Positions 53,419 to 62,291 of a stretch of 64,000 nucleotides of DNA are shown here, piece after piece. Position 1 is the stretch's first letter. Each line of letters opens with the position of its first letter. This DNA is from JANXQE01 sp035651635 (lineage in GTDB: Bacteria > Verrucomicrobiota > Verrucomicrobiia > Limisphaerales > UBA8199): NCBI GenBank assembly GCA_035651635.1, contig DASRFK010000020.1, positions 1 through 64,000 on the forward strand, given 5' to 3'. Made by a program: the position numbers and the translations under genes. The notes under the pieces were generated by a model. That model was not told the DNA's origin and made no database searches. It worked only from the letters and a program-made list of their open reading frames with translations.

Positions 53419-54393
53419 CTAAAGACCGTTGGTGCCCACCATCCGATTGGCTTCGGGGTCCCACACCTTCAGGCGCAGACAACGAAGGATTTCCATTGGG
53501 TGGAGGGTGGTGGTCTTGGGGGTCTTCAACTCGGGGATGGCGGCAATGACTTCCGGCAGGCGATAAAAGGGAATGCGCGAATTCAGGTGATGAACATGGT
53601 GATAGCCGATATTGGCGGTGAACCAGGCCATGATCGGGCCCGTCACCAAAAAACTCGACGATTCCAACGCCGCTTTGTCGTAGGTCCAACGGGTGTTGTC
53701 GCTGAATGAGACGCTGGGAAAGTTGTGTTGGGCGTAGAATAAATAACTGCCGATCGCGCTGGCGATAAAATGAGGAATGATCAGCGTCAAAAACAAGGAG
53801 GGCCAGCCGAAGAACAAGGTGATTCCCACGGCCAGCGCGCAATGCAACAGGAAAGCCAGCAACCCGTCGTAATGTTCCCCCAGCTTGGTCAGCGAAGGGT
53901 ACAGACACATGCCATATTGAAAAACGAAGACGTACCCAAACAACATCGTCATGGGGTGGCGCATAAACAAATATTTGAAGCGCGTGCCTTTGGATGCCTT
54001 CAGGTACTGCTCTTTGGTCATGATTGGGTAGGAACCAATGTGCGAACCGCGGAGTTTTGAGTTGTGATTGTGATGATGGTTGTGCGAACTCTTCCAAACG
54101 CTGCTGGGGCTCAGAATCAGGATTCCAAAAATGCGCATCAAAAAATCGGCCACTCTGGAATGCGGCAAGATGGCCTGGTGCTGTTGGTCGTGGTAAATGA
54201 CAAAAAACCGAAGGTAAAGCAGCCCCGCGAGAACACTGCACGCGAGCCGGGCAAGCCAGTGGAAGTTCCAGAGGGTTCCCGCGACTGCCCCGGCCAGCAG
54301 AAACGCCGTCGAGAGCAGATACGCCCAGCTGCGCACCGAAGAATCGATTGCGTAGGGTTTGGTGGCCAGGATGATCTCTTTTCCCGTTCTCAT
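53419..54393 (-). CDS. Membrane fatty acid desaturase
   Basis: 324 residues. The three His boxes of membrane desaturases are present: HDQQH in FFVIYHDQQHQAIL, HNHHHNHN, and HHVHHLN in NIGYHHVHHLNSRIPFYRLP. Hydrophobic segments are spaced for four transmembrane helices (AYLLSTAFLLAGAVAGTLWN, ITLFFGWPSLFLTLIIPHFI). The diiron enzyme inserts double bonds into acyl chains. It is 20 bp upstream of lpxD on the same strand, so probably one transcript; substrate position is unknown. The 235 bp before it, up to the DnaJ-SUMF gene, show no gene. Confidence 0.93.
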   Translation of the reverse strand: MRTGKEIILATKPYAIDSSVRSWAYLLSTAFLLAGAVAGTLWNFHWLARLACSVLAGLLYLRFFVIYHDQQHQAILPHSRVADFLMRIFGILILSPSSVWKSSHNHHHNHNSKLRGSHIGSYPIMTKEQYLKASKGTRFKYLFMRHPMTMLFGYVFVFQYGMCLYPSLTKLGEHYDGLLAFLLHCALAVGITLFFGWPSLFLTLIIPHFIASAIGSYLFYAQHNFPSVSFSDNTRWTYDKAALESSSFLVTGPIMAWFTANIGYHHVHHLNSRIPFYRLPEVIAAIPELKTPKTTTLHPMEILRCLRLKVWDPEANRMVGTNGL

Positions 54394-54628
54394 GCGGGCC
54401 TCACTCGTTCAGGAATTTCCCAGGCGATACGATTCGGATTAATCGTTTCATAATCAGTGAGAGTATGGGGTGAAACAATCAAAAACTTGTAGTCGGGGAA
54501 ATCCCCGATGCCCCGGAATTGCGAGCCGGGAACGGCTGACTATTTGCGGGCGGGAAATTGGGGAAGAGGGTGGAGTTTTTGACGCTTTGAGTATTTGAGC
54601 CTGCGCTGGCTCTATCACCGGTGCGACC

Positions 54629-55603
54629 CTATATCGCCATGCCATCCAGCACACATCGAAAGCCGATGCCGCTGCTGCGAGCATCGGCGGCCACCCCGTT
54701 GCGATAGGACGAGAGCAAGTGGTCCGGACCGCTGAAGTTCCACGATCCGCCGCGCAACACGCGCACCCCTGAAGTCCCGTTTAAGAAGTCCTCGCACCAT
54801 TCCCAAACATTGCCGCCCAGGTCGAAGAGACCCTGTAGGTTGGGCTCAAAACTTCCGGCCGGACTCGTGTAATCGAAGGAGTCCGTGCCCAGGCAAGGAT
54901 CATAGTTGCCCGCGCCTTGGGGTGGCGGCCATGCTGTTCCCCAGGGATAAAGGTCCTTGAGCCGCTTCCCTTTATCCCGGGGCGTCCCGTCGCGTTCACG
55001 GTCGCCAATGCCCACCGCCCAACTCCATTCCGAATCGGAGGGCAGGCGGTACTGGGCTACGGCCGGCACTTTGCCTTCCTGCCGCTCTTTCTGAGTTATC
55101 CAACGGCAGAATCCTTGCGCGTCTTCCCAACTGACCTTCACCACCGGGTGCGTGCCGGTTTGTGAAAAGCCGGGATTCTTCCACGAGGCGTCCACTCCTG
55201 GCGCGGCCTGGGCATAGGTCGCGTAATCCTGAACCCGGGTTTCCCAGACGCAAAAGAGAACGGATGTTCCAGGAACCGACACGAATTTCATCCCCAAGCT
55301 GTTGGTCCAAGCGGTGGATGGCCGATGTCCGGTTCGGGAGTGGGGGCTGGGGCTCTTGGTCCGGGCAGTTGACAGCCGCGAGCGCGCCTGATGCGCAAGC
55401 TCCTTGCGGATGCGCTCGTACGCCAGGTTGATGCGCGTCATTTTCTCATGAGCCCTGGCCAAACGACCCGGCCGATCGTGAAATTGATCCGGATGCCAAA
55501 ACATGGCCAGCTCGCGGTAAGCGCTTTTCACCTCCTCAAGGCTGGCCCCAACCCCCAATTGGAGTTCCCGGTAATCATCTTCGAGTTTGATTCGCCTGGT
55601 CAT
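54629..55603 (-). CDS. DnaJ-SUMF domain fusion protein
   Basis: 324 residues from the ATG at 55603. Residues ~8-70 are a J domain (DYRELQLGVGASLEEVKSAY) with His37-Pro38-Asp39, the motif that stimulates Hsp70 ATPase. The rest is a formylglycine-generating-enzyme-type SUMF domain (WTNSLGMKFVSVPG, HPVVKVSWEDAQGFCRWITQ, YRLPSDSEWSWAVG, GLFDLGGNVWEWCEDF, RVLRGGSWNF). The two active-site cysteines of true FGE, expected after the RGGS turn, are replaced (SWNFSGPDHLLSSYR), so sulfatase activation is unlikely. A structural or ligand-binding role is more probable. Upstream lies an unknown exported protein on the same strand. Confidence 0.9.
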   Translation of the reverse strand: MTRRIKLEDDYRELQLGVGASLEEVKSAYRELAMFWHPDQFHDRPGRLARAHEKMTRINLAYERIRKELAHQARSRLSTARTKSPSPHSRTGHRPSTAWTNSLGMKFVSVPGTSVLFCVWETRVQDYATYAQAAPGVDASWKNPGFSQTGTHPVVKVSWEDAQGFCRWITQKERQEGKVPAVAQYRLPSDSEWSWAVGIGDRERDGTPRDKGKRLKDLYPWGTAWPPPQGAGNYDPCLGTDSFDYTSPAGSFEPNLQGLFDLGGNVWEWCEDFLNGTSGVRVLRGGSWNFSGPDHLLSSYRNGVAADARSSGIGFRCVLDGMAI

Positions 55604-55698
55604 GCGTACCCAGTGGCGTGGATTGCCCAAATGGTTCCTGTTTCTGAAGCAGCACTCAAGACGGATTTTACCTCGGTTTCCGCCTGGGCCGACACACA

Positions 55699-57273
55699 TT
55701 ATTTTGTGCGCTGCTTTGCGACGGCATTCAGGTAATAGCTCTCATCATGCTGCTTCTTCCAACCGTCGATCGCGGCCGGACAGAGCGGGCGGTATTTGTT
55801 CCACAACTGTTTGACCCAGGATTGGTCGGCGTAGCCTTCGTGGAACCAATCTTTGCTCTCATCCAGGTAATCACCGGCGCTATAGGGCGGACGACACCAC
55901 CTGGCAATCTCCTGCCGGAACGGTTTATCGTCTTCGAACATCCAGCGATCGACGTAATCGAAGAAGGCATCGTGGTGCCAATCTCGTTCGAGTTTCATCA
56001 TCCGTAAAACGAGGGCTTGAGCCACAAAGCACGTGGAAGTATTGGCGCGGCGATACGCTTCGCTGCGGAATTCTTCAGGAACCCATTGTTCAGGCGGCTT
56101 GTGTTCGTAGGGACCCCAAGGATTGCCAGCGCGAACGAAGTCACGCCCAACACCGGTGACCGCGTCGATTCCAGAGTGGCCAGTAAAGACCACCTTGGCA
56201 CCGGTCCAACAATCCCCATAGGCGGTTTGCTCGTCTTCGCCGAAAGCGGCTTTGGGAAAGCTGGTGTTGATATTCGCCATCGCCTCATCGCCGAGCATAG
56301 CGCCGGCGAAGACGATCGGGAACTTCCGTCCAGAGCCATGGCCGCCATGGGCGGGCCAGCCGGGATGCCCGTTGCGGACCAGGCCAAAGTGATCAATCCC
56401 GATTTGGATGACATTCACGAGCAAGCGTTCCTTGTCCTCGGAACCAATACCGTCGCAACAAGCCAGGAGCACGGCATTAGCCGGTCCTTGCGCATACCAC
56501 TGGGCGTAATTGGGCATGCTGTTCTGAGGCACATCGAAAGAGAAAAATCCCGAGTCACACCACGGGCGTTGAAAGTTGTCAGCGAACTTCGCGGCGTCCG
56601 GCGCGCCGGCGGGCCGTTCGAAACGCGGCAGGCGCTCGCGTTTGAGATCGCGGGCCAGGTAGAGCTTTGGATCGTGCCCGGCGTAGCTGGGCCGAAACGC
56701 ATCGGCAGGCAAAGGCGCATCGACGCAGGTGAGCACCGCAACGGTCTTAACCGGGCTGTTATCGCCTTCGCCCCGGACAGTGCCAGGGTGATATGCGTAG
56801 GTGACTTTCTCGCCCTGTCGAAGGCTGATGCTCGAAGCCAGGCTGTCACCAGGTTTTAGGGCAATGGGCAGGCGCGCGCGATGCTCCGGTTGATAATAGT
56901 TTAAAATGCCGGAATCCCAGGCGACTTCCTGCTTCGCGGGCACGTCAAGCATGGAGCCGTTGCGACAGCGCTGATCAATCGGGACTTTCTCCCGAGCGTC
57001 GAGTTCATTGTCCGCGACCTCCGCGCCGTAGCGCGGCGCCGGGTCGATGCCCAGAATCGTGACCGGTCCGACGACGTACCAATCCCCATTGATGAAGTGG
57101 CCGACATGGGCGGGTTTGTCGAATGTCCAGGTGATGCCGTACTGGGAAACGCGCTCCTGGGTTGGAAGGTCTTGGAGGCGCGGGGCCATTGGTGTCACCA
57201 CCGTACTGCTCGGCGTCGGATCCGCGGCGGCTGAGGTTATCGCGGCCAAAGCAAGGAGGAACCAGATTCTCAT
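55699..57273 (-). CDS. Secreted protein of unknown family near heparinase
   Basis: 524 residues with a signal peptide (IWFLLALAAITSAAADP). The mature part has a beta-rich N-terminus (ITWTFDKPAHVGHFINGDWY) and a helical C-terminal half with many Trp and Tyr, including DKERLLVNVIQIGIDHFGLV, HGGHGSGRKFPIVFAGAMLG and NRRANTSTC-type sequence. It resembles exported proteins found with polysaccharide lyases and may have an alpha-toroid fold. I do not recognise a named family or catalytic motif. It is divergent from the heparinase gene (51-bp gap), so the two may share a control region. Confidence 0.75.
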   Translation of the reverse strand: MRIWFLLALAAITSAAADPTPSSTVVTPMAPRLQDLPTQERVSQYGITWTFDKPAHVGHFINGDWYVVGPVTILGIDPAPRYGAEVADNELDAREKVPIDQRCRNGSMLDVPAKQEVAWDSGILNYYQPEHRARLPIALKPGDSLASSISLRQGEKVTYAYHPGTVRGEGDNSPVKTVAVLTCVDAPLPADAFRPSYAGHDPKLYLARDLKRERLPRFERPAGAPDAAKFADNFQRPWCDSGFFSFDVPQNSMPNYAQWYAQGPANAVLLACCDGIGSEDKERLLVNVIQIGIDHFGLVRNGHPGWPAHGGHGSGRKFPIVFAGAMLGDEAMANINTSFPKAAFGEDEQTAYGDCWTGAKVVFTGHSGIDAVTGVGRDFVRAGNPWGPYEHKPPEQWVPEEFRSEAYRRANTSTCFVAQALVLRMMKLERDWHHDAFFDYVDRWMFEDDKPFRQEIARWCRPPYSAGDYLDESKDWFHEGYADQSWVKQLWNKYRPLCPAAIDGWKKQHDESYYLNAVAKQRTK

Positions 57274-57324
57274 GGGACGAAATGTTGCATGTGCATCGCT
57301 TAGCGCAGAGAGTAAGCTACGAAA

Positions 57325-59427
57325 GTGACTACGATACGTCCCGTGTTCTTTTGCGTGGTCCTGGTTTTAATCGAACCCATATTTGCTCCGGCAACGGAAG
57401 CCCCGTATCGGATCAAACCCGATCACCCGCGCCTGATTATCGAGAACTTGGTAGCTTTGCCTCAACGTTGCACCGGGCCGTTGGCCGAGGATTATCGGGT
57501 GGTCAAGGAACGCGCGGATGAGGCAGTGAAGCGTGGGGACATCGAGTTCATTGCCAATCCCTGGTCGATTCCAGAGGATCTCATGAATTGCGGGCTGGCG
57601 TACCTGGTGGAACGTGAGCTCAAGCATCCATGCCAGCAATACGTTGAGGTCATCGTTAAACAATGGGGCGACGGCCAGATCATTTCGAGCCGCAAAGGCA
57701 GCCACTTCGGTTACCACGCCTTGGCGTACGATTGGATTTACGATGCCCTCACGCCCGAACAACGAGTTCGCTACGGCAATGCCCTGGGTTCCTGGCTGAC
57801 CTTCTTCACTGACAAACCGGAGATCCTGCTCAAATGGGGGCATTGGGAATACAATCAGACCTGGGGCCCCATCCATCTCAATGTCATGAATTGCCGGGAT
57901 GCGCTCACCCAAAAGCTTTTTATCGCCCTGGCAATTGCCGGAGCCGGAACTCGCTATGAGTCAGATGCCAAACAATTCCTGGATTCGTGGAATCGGCGCG
58001 TGCCAGCCGAATGCCTGCCTGCGTTTGATCGAATGGGCGGTGTGTGGTCTGAGTCTTACGGACACGGGGCCTACGGGCCAGTCACTGTGATTCCCTATGC
58101 ATTCCAAGCTTGGAGAACCAGCACGGGGATCCATTATTTCAAGCAGTTAAAACCCTGGGGCTACCCAGTCGAAGAACCGCGCTGGGTCGCGTACACGATG
58201 ATGCCTCAGAACGAGCGTACCGCGTGGATCGATGACGGAGACGGTTCCAAACCCGCCGCCTTTGCTCGGGCGGCCCCGATGCTTCACGATGGACTTTCAC
58301 AGTGGTTTTCGGATCGAGGCCGGGATTGGCTGCGCGAACGATGGCAGCGCGTTGCTTGCTACGATCCCGTGATTGCGCCCACGCCTCCCAGCAGTCTGCC
58401 TCTGGGTTATCTTTTCCCTGGCGCGGGCCACGTCTATATGCGCAGTTCGTGGGATGATCCGAATGCCACCTGGGCGTTTTTCGGATGCGGGCGGCAGTTT
58501 GCAGGCCATTCGCGTGACGACGAAGGCCATTTTCTAATCTGCAAACGCGGTGCCCTGATCTCCCGCCAAGGCGGACAAGGGCACAACGACACAGATTATT
58601 ACGCCGGCGGTTCGCTGATTTTCAATATCGTCACCATCTTTGATCCCAATGAAAAGTTCAGGCGCGATAAAGGTAATGAGAACGACGGGGGCCTCCTGCG
58701 GCATGTTTACGAAAGCGAGGGCCTGCCGCGCGAACGTGGTCACATCGTCGCCTTTGAGAACACTCCGCAGTACACCTACTCGGCGGCCGATATCACGCAG
58801 GGCTATAACAGCAACAAGGCCGTCCAAGTCACGCGACAATTTCTTTATTTGCGTGGGCCGCGCGAGTTCTTTGTCGTGTTCGACCGGGTCGAGGCGACGC
58901 AACCCCAGTTCCGGCGGCATTTCTTCCTGCACGTACCGACCCAACCTAAGATGGAGGGACGCCAATTGAATTGGCTGAGCCTGCCGGAAGCCGATGGGGA
59001 CCAGCAGTTGTTATCCACCGGGCGCTCGCGCATGTTCATGACGACTGTGCTTCCGCAAGGTGCGCTTATTGTTACTCGCGGCGGTGCCGGCCGAGAGGCC
59101 TGGGGGCATCCTTTGGAGCCGAGTGCGCAGTATAACCACATGACTGAAGGACGCACGAAGCCTCCGGTTTGCCCTTGGCGCATCGAAGTTGCAGATCCCG
59201 ATCCAGGCGCGCGCAGCCTTTTCCTTCATGTCTTTGAAATCGGCGAGGCCAATACCGCCAATGCGGCCGAGGTTCACTTCATGCCTCCGGCCGGAGTGGA
59301 CATTGCCGGACGCTGGCATTTGCAGTTGAATCCGAACGGCCCACTGGGAGGCACGCTCGACGGAAGAAGCCTGGCCTCTGGAATTCAGACCGACTCACAG
59401 TACGGCGTGCCGGCTGCGGCGAAGTAA
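57325..59427 (+). CDS. Heparinase II/III family polysaccharide lyase
   Basis: 700 residues. A signal peptide (MTTIRPVFFCVVLVLIEPIF) precedes an alpha-toroid N-terminal half (ALAYDWIYDALTPEQRVRYG, WGHWEYNQTWGPIHLNVMNC). A heparinase II/III beta-sheet domain follows: GYLFPGAGHVYMRSSWDDPN, GHSRDDEGHFLICKRGALIS, NDTDYYAGGSLIFNIVT. His and Tyr residues in these segments suit the lyase mechanism on uronate-containing glycans, but the substrate (heparin, alginate or another) is not determined. It is probably periplasmic or secreted. A small membrane-protein gene starts 7 bp after its stop. Confidence 0.9.
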   Translation: MTTIRPVFFCVVLVLIEPIFAPATEAPYRIKPDHPRLIIENLVALPQRCTGPLAEDYRVVKERADEAVKRGDIEFIANPWSIPEDLMNCGLAYLVERELKHPCQQYVEVIVKQWGDGQIISSRKGSHFGYHALAYDWIYDALTPEQRVRYGNALGSWLTFFTDKPEILLKWGHWEYNQTWGPIHLNVMNCRDALTQKLFIALAIAGAGTRYESDAKQFLDSWNRRVPAECLPAFDRMGGVWSESYGHGAYGPVTVIPYAFQAWRTSTGIHYFKQLKPWGYPVEEPRWVAYTMMPQNERTAWIDDGDGSKPAAFARAAPMLHDGLSQWFSDRGRDWLRERWQRVACYDPVIAPTPPSSLPLGYLFPGAGHVYMRSSWDDPNATWAFFGCGRQFAGHSRDDEGHFLICKRGALISRQGGQGHNDTDYYAGGSLIFNIVTIFDPNEKFRRDKGNENDGGLLRHVYESEGLPRERGHIVAFENTPQYTYSAADITQGYNSNKAVQVTRQFLYLRGPREFFVVFDRVEATQPQFRRHFFLHVPTQPKMEGRQLNWLSLPEADGDQQLLSTGRSRMFMTTVLPQGALIVTRGGAGREAWGHPLEPSAQYNHMTEGRTKPPVCPWRIEVADPDPGARSLFLHVFEIGEANTANAAEVHFMPPAGVDIAGRWHLQLNPNGPLGGTLDGRSLASGIQTDSQYGVPAAAK

Positions 59428-59434
59428 TCGATTT

Positions 59435-59794
59435 ATGCTCGAACCATCAACCCCAAATTTTGGCGCTCGCCTCCAACGGTCGCTGAAGGCGGTTGGTTGG
59501 ATAATTCTGGTGAGTGGCTTGACCAGCTCGGCGCTGATTTGGCATGCGCATGCGAGGGATAAAGAGGTTTTAAACGACCCCGCTGATCCAATGGCGCCAC
59601 TCGCCACGAGCGACTCGCGCAAGCAAAGCCGACAGGTCGAGATTTATTATGGGAAGACCGGATTATTATTCGAACGCTGGTCGGAAAAAGCCGCCGAGCT
59701 TTCCCACGGCAAACCGCTGGCCGAAATGGTATTTGGCATTTCGTTGATTGCGGCACTGGGTTGTTTCTTCGTTTCGTCCCGAGTAGTCCGCTGA
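59435..59794 (+). CDS. Small two-helix membrane protein
   Basis: 119 residues with two transmembrane segments (KAVGWIILVSGLTSSALIWH and MVFGISLIAALGCFFVSSRV) around a hydrophilic loop of about 55 residues. It starts 7 bp after the heparinase gene, so it is translated from the same message. No family recognised. Confidence 0.7.
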   Translation: MLEPSTPNFGARLQRSLKAVGWIILVSGLTSSALIWHAHARDKEVLNDPADPMAPLATSDSRKQSRQVEIYYGKTGLLFERWSEKAAELSHGKPLAEMVFGISLIAALGCFFVSSRVVR

Positions 59795-59897
59795 CGAAAG
59801 AATCCTTTCCCTGCCGCGGTGCATGCCAAACGTTGCCGTCTCAAGAGGAACTGCGGTGTCTTAACTCTCCATGAATCGTACGGACTCCGAAGGTTTT

Positions 59898-60009
59898 GGA
59901 GTGCACCGCTTTGCGGCGCTTTTGGGAGCGAAGTAGGGTCGAATGATTTGAGGTCCTTCGCAGGTCGTCCGTCGTTCGGTTCCAAAAGCGGCGCAGAGCG
60001 CCGCACTCC
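59898..60009. repeat. Palindromic repeat family D, copy 2
   Basis: GGAGTGCACCGCTTTGCGGC ... GAGCGCCGCACTCC with arms also sharing AAAAGCGGCGC/GCGGCGCTTTT. It is preceded by CCGAAGGTTTT, as in the inverted copy at 41039. It occupies most of the 346-bp gap (59795-60140), where no gene is seen. Confidence 0.85.
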
Positions 60010-60140
60010 AAGACGCGACGCGCCAGTCGTGGGGGGGCGGGTTCATGGTCCCGATGCATGCGCGAAAGCGAAAGGAGGCTCCAGGAGGCTCAGGAGCCGG
60101 TTAATGTCTCAATCAAGTACGGATGAGCATCCCGGTGGCC

Positions 60141-60959
60141 TTACAGGAGCGCTATGACCCGGCTTGGGCCGCCAGTGCAACCGGCGATCTTCGGGCTGCC
60201 GACGACGATAATCGCACCTTTGGGCGGAAGAGAACCCAGATTGGCCACATTCTCCAGGCCCCATTTATTCCGGCTCAGCCAGTAATGATGAACGGGAAAG
60301 TCCCCCGCGTTAGCGGCATCCAGATTTAGCGTGTCGGTCGCGATGCCTTTAACCGCTCGTTGCTCGTGCAGGTACTGGACAGCTTCTAACGAGAAGCCAG
60401 GCAGGTGATACTGGCCGTGTTCATCGAGTCCCAGGAATTTTCGAGGGTCGTTGACATATGCGTCCCATCCGCTGTGCAGAGCGACGACAGCTCGCTGGGG
60501 AATTTGGCCATGCCTCTTCTCCCAGCGCTTCAAGTCGTCGAGCGTGAGTTGGGCGTCCGCGTCGATCGCGGCGCGATCCCGGATATCGATGACGACCAAA
60601 GGCCCTACCAGGTTGTCAATTGGAATGCGATCCGCGCTGTCCAGTTCCGTGCAGTGCAGCGGCGCGTCCAAATGTGTTCCGATATGCTCATTCAAATGCC
60701 AGCGCAGGATGTTCCACTTTTCCTTGCCGAGTTTACTGACCTGTTCAAGCGCGAGCGGTTCTTTCCAGGGTGTTGGGAACGCGGGACTCAGTGTGTGGGT
60801 CAGGTCCAATACGCGTTCAAATGAGTAATGCTGGCTCGCATCGCGTTGCGCTCCGTAACAACCTAGCGCCGTACTGCCGGCGGCCATGGCTAGCGACCGA
60901 AACATCGCGCGTCGGGAAAGCGTTTCGCCCAGTTTCAACGTGCAAAGAGGCAAGCACAT
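60141..60959 (-). CDS. Cyclase family hydrolase (kynurenine formamidase-like), exported
   Basis: 272 residues. The metal-binding motif is complete: His92, His96, Asp98 and His102 in HIGTHLDAPLH. The family segments VLDLTHTLSPAFP and ALHSGWDAY are present. It probably hydrolyses an amide or lactone. The N-terminus has a Tat-like twin Arg (SRRAMFRSLAMAAGS) and a Cys in a lipobox-like spot (TALGCYG), so it may be an exported lipoprotein. A functional link to the neighbouring GH29-like protein is possible but not shown. Confidence 0.88.
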   Translation of the reverse strand: MCLPLCTLKLGETLSRRAMFRSLAMAAGSTALGCYGAQRDASQHYSFERVLDLTHTLSPAFPTPWKEPLALEQVSKLGKEKWNILRWHLNEHIGTHLDAPLHCTELDSADRIPIDNLVGPLVVIDIRDRAAIDADAQLTLDDLKRWEKRHGQIPQRAVVALHSGWDAYVNDPRKFLGLDEHGQYHLPGFSLEAVQYLHEQRAVKGIATDTLNLDAANAGDFPVHHYWLSRNKWGLENVANLGSLPPKGAIIVVGSPKIAGCTGGPSRVIALL

Positions 60960-61008
60960 TCGATTAATCCCGGCGAATATCTGTTCTCATGCGGGTGGCG
61001 GGGCTGGG

Positions 61009-62151
61009 TTAGTTTTTCACGGCCCGTGCTATTTGTTTTAGCTGTTCCAATCCAAAAGGTTTTAGTAATCCGGTGGCGGGATTGAAAGGCCAATCCAGCG
61101 TGCAAATACCACCTTCCCGGTTGCAGGTGCGGATCCACTCGGCGAGTTCGTCATCGGTGAATTGGTTGGCATTACCCTGGCCGTGATAGACGTTGCCGCA
61201 ATAGATCTTCCCATGCCATACGATTCCGTTCTGTGCCGGTACTTTCGCGGGAGTGAGCCGTGGCAGATCCTGTTTATTCCAGGTATCGCCTCCGGTGAAG
61301 CTGTCCACACCGGGAGAAACACAAGCCTGTTCATTGCCCCCAAAGCTGAAGGCGATGGCCGCATTGGGGTTTGGCCCTCGAACAATGCGTTCGATCGTTT
61401 GCCAATTATTCGAATCGCCCGAGTAGGTGTTCAGCTCGACACCATCAAACCACCACCCAGCGATTTTATCCCTATAGCGATCAGCGTATTCCCTTAGTAC
61501 TTCAAGTCTGCGCTGACGACATTCCGGCGGGGGCGGTTGCCGGTTGTTAAACGTTCCGCGACCGCCGCCGACCTCCAGCAGCCCAGCAGCAACCTTCGGC
61601 TCCTTCATGTAACCGTTTAAGCCGGCAAAATACACAATGAGCCTGATGCCCTTTGCATGTAAGGCTTCGGCAACATCCAGGATCAGGTCGCGGCCCGAGC
61701 ATTTTTCACCCGGAGCATACCCAGTGAATTGGCTGAACGCTTGGTTTGGCGCGCAGGGCCAGGCGAAATAATGATCATCCAAACAGAAGATCACCCAACC
61801 GACCTTACCCTCCGCCATTTGTTCAGCGAAGCGTGCGGCATCGAAACCATCCACCAAGCGGTTCCACCCCTCCGGTGTCATTTGTTTCGGTTCCGGGAAC
61901 TGCGGGTTGGTTTTGATCGAATAGCCTAGCAAGATCCGGTACTGGTAATGCATGAAGACCCCGTATTTGCCCTCGATCATCCAGTGCGTATCGGGGGCGC
62001 CAGCAAAGGTTCTTGCGCCAAGCGAGATGAAAAGCACCGCAAACACCCAAAGTTCCTGGACCTCTCGCTGACTGCAAAGAGGGAAATTCTGTCGGTGTTC
62101 AGATTTTAAAGGCACCTGCGCCAGTTTGCCCGCGCCTCGGCTCGGGGGCAA
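61009..62151 (-). CDS. GH29-like (alpha-L-fucosidase-like) secreted protein
   Basis: Up to 380 residues from a TTG; the signal peptide (ELWVFAVLFISLGARTFAGA) begins ~34 residues in, so a later start is likely. The barrel shows YGVFMHYQYRI, VGWVIFCLDDHYFAWPCAPN, RLIVYFAGLNGY and IAGWWFDGVEL, with the Asp of WWFDGVE at the nucleophile position of the alpha-L-fucosidase family. The C-terminal beta domain of full GH29 enzymes is missing; the protein is short for the family. It is exported. Substrate uncertain, fucosyl glycans being the best guess. Confidence 0.72.
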   Translation of the reverse strand: MPPSRGAGKLAQVPLKSEHRQNFPLCSQREVQELWVFAVLFISLGARTFAGAPDTHWMIEGKYGVFMHYQYRILLGYSIKTNPQFPEPKQMTPEGWNRLVDGFDAARFAEQMAEGKVGWVIFCLDDHYFAWPCAPNQAFSQFTGYAPGEKCSGRDLILDVAEALHAKGIRLIVYFAGLNGYMKEPKVAAGLLEVGGGRGTFNNRQPPPPECRQRRLEVLREYADRYRDKIAGWWFDGVELNTYSGDSNNWQTIERIVRGPNPNAAIAFSFGGNEQACVSPGVDSFTGGDTWNKQDLPRLTPAKVPAQNGIVWHGKIYCGNVYHGQGNANQFTDDELAEWIRTCNREGGICTLDWPFNPATGLLKPFGLEQLKQIARAVKN

Positions 62152-62204
62152 GGACCACTGCCACTCGAGTGTCTTGTCGCAGCAACGGCTTAGCGCTGAG
62201 ACTC

Positions 62205-62291
62205 CTCCCTCTCCTCCTCGGGCCTTCGCCGCGCCGAAGCGCCTCCCGCCGCGCAGGCGGGAGGAAAAGGCTGGGGAGAGGAGGCACTCTA
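62205..62291. repeat. Palindromic element F, single copy
   Basis: Perfect 9-bp inner stem CCTCCCGCC/GGCGGGAGG (62242-62264, loop GCGCA), with longer imperfect outer arms (CCTCTCCTCCTCGGGCC and GGCTGGGGAGAGGAGG). It lies at the end of the hypothetical gene next to aroB and may act as a terminator on either strand. Confidence 0.7.

Noticed and set aside
52355..54241. A single 628-codon minus-strand frame spanning lpxD and the upstream region
   Set aside because: The first ~280 codons run across the desaturase gene in another frame and have no protein-like sequence; LpxD begins at 53398.
54454..54684. Short minus-strand frame between the desaturase and DnaJ-SUMF genes
   Set aside because: It overlaps the end of the DnaJ-SUMF gene in another frame and has no recognisable features.
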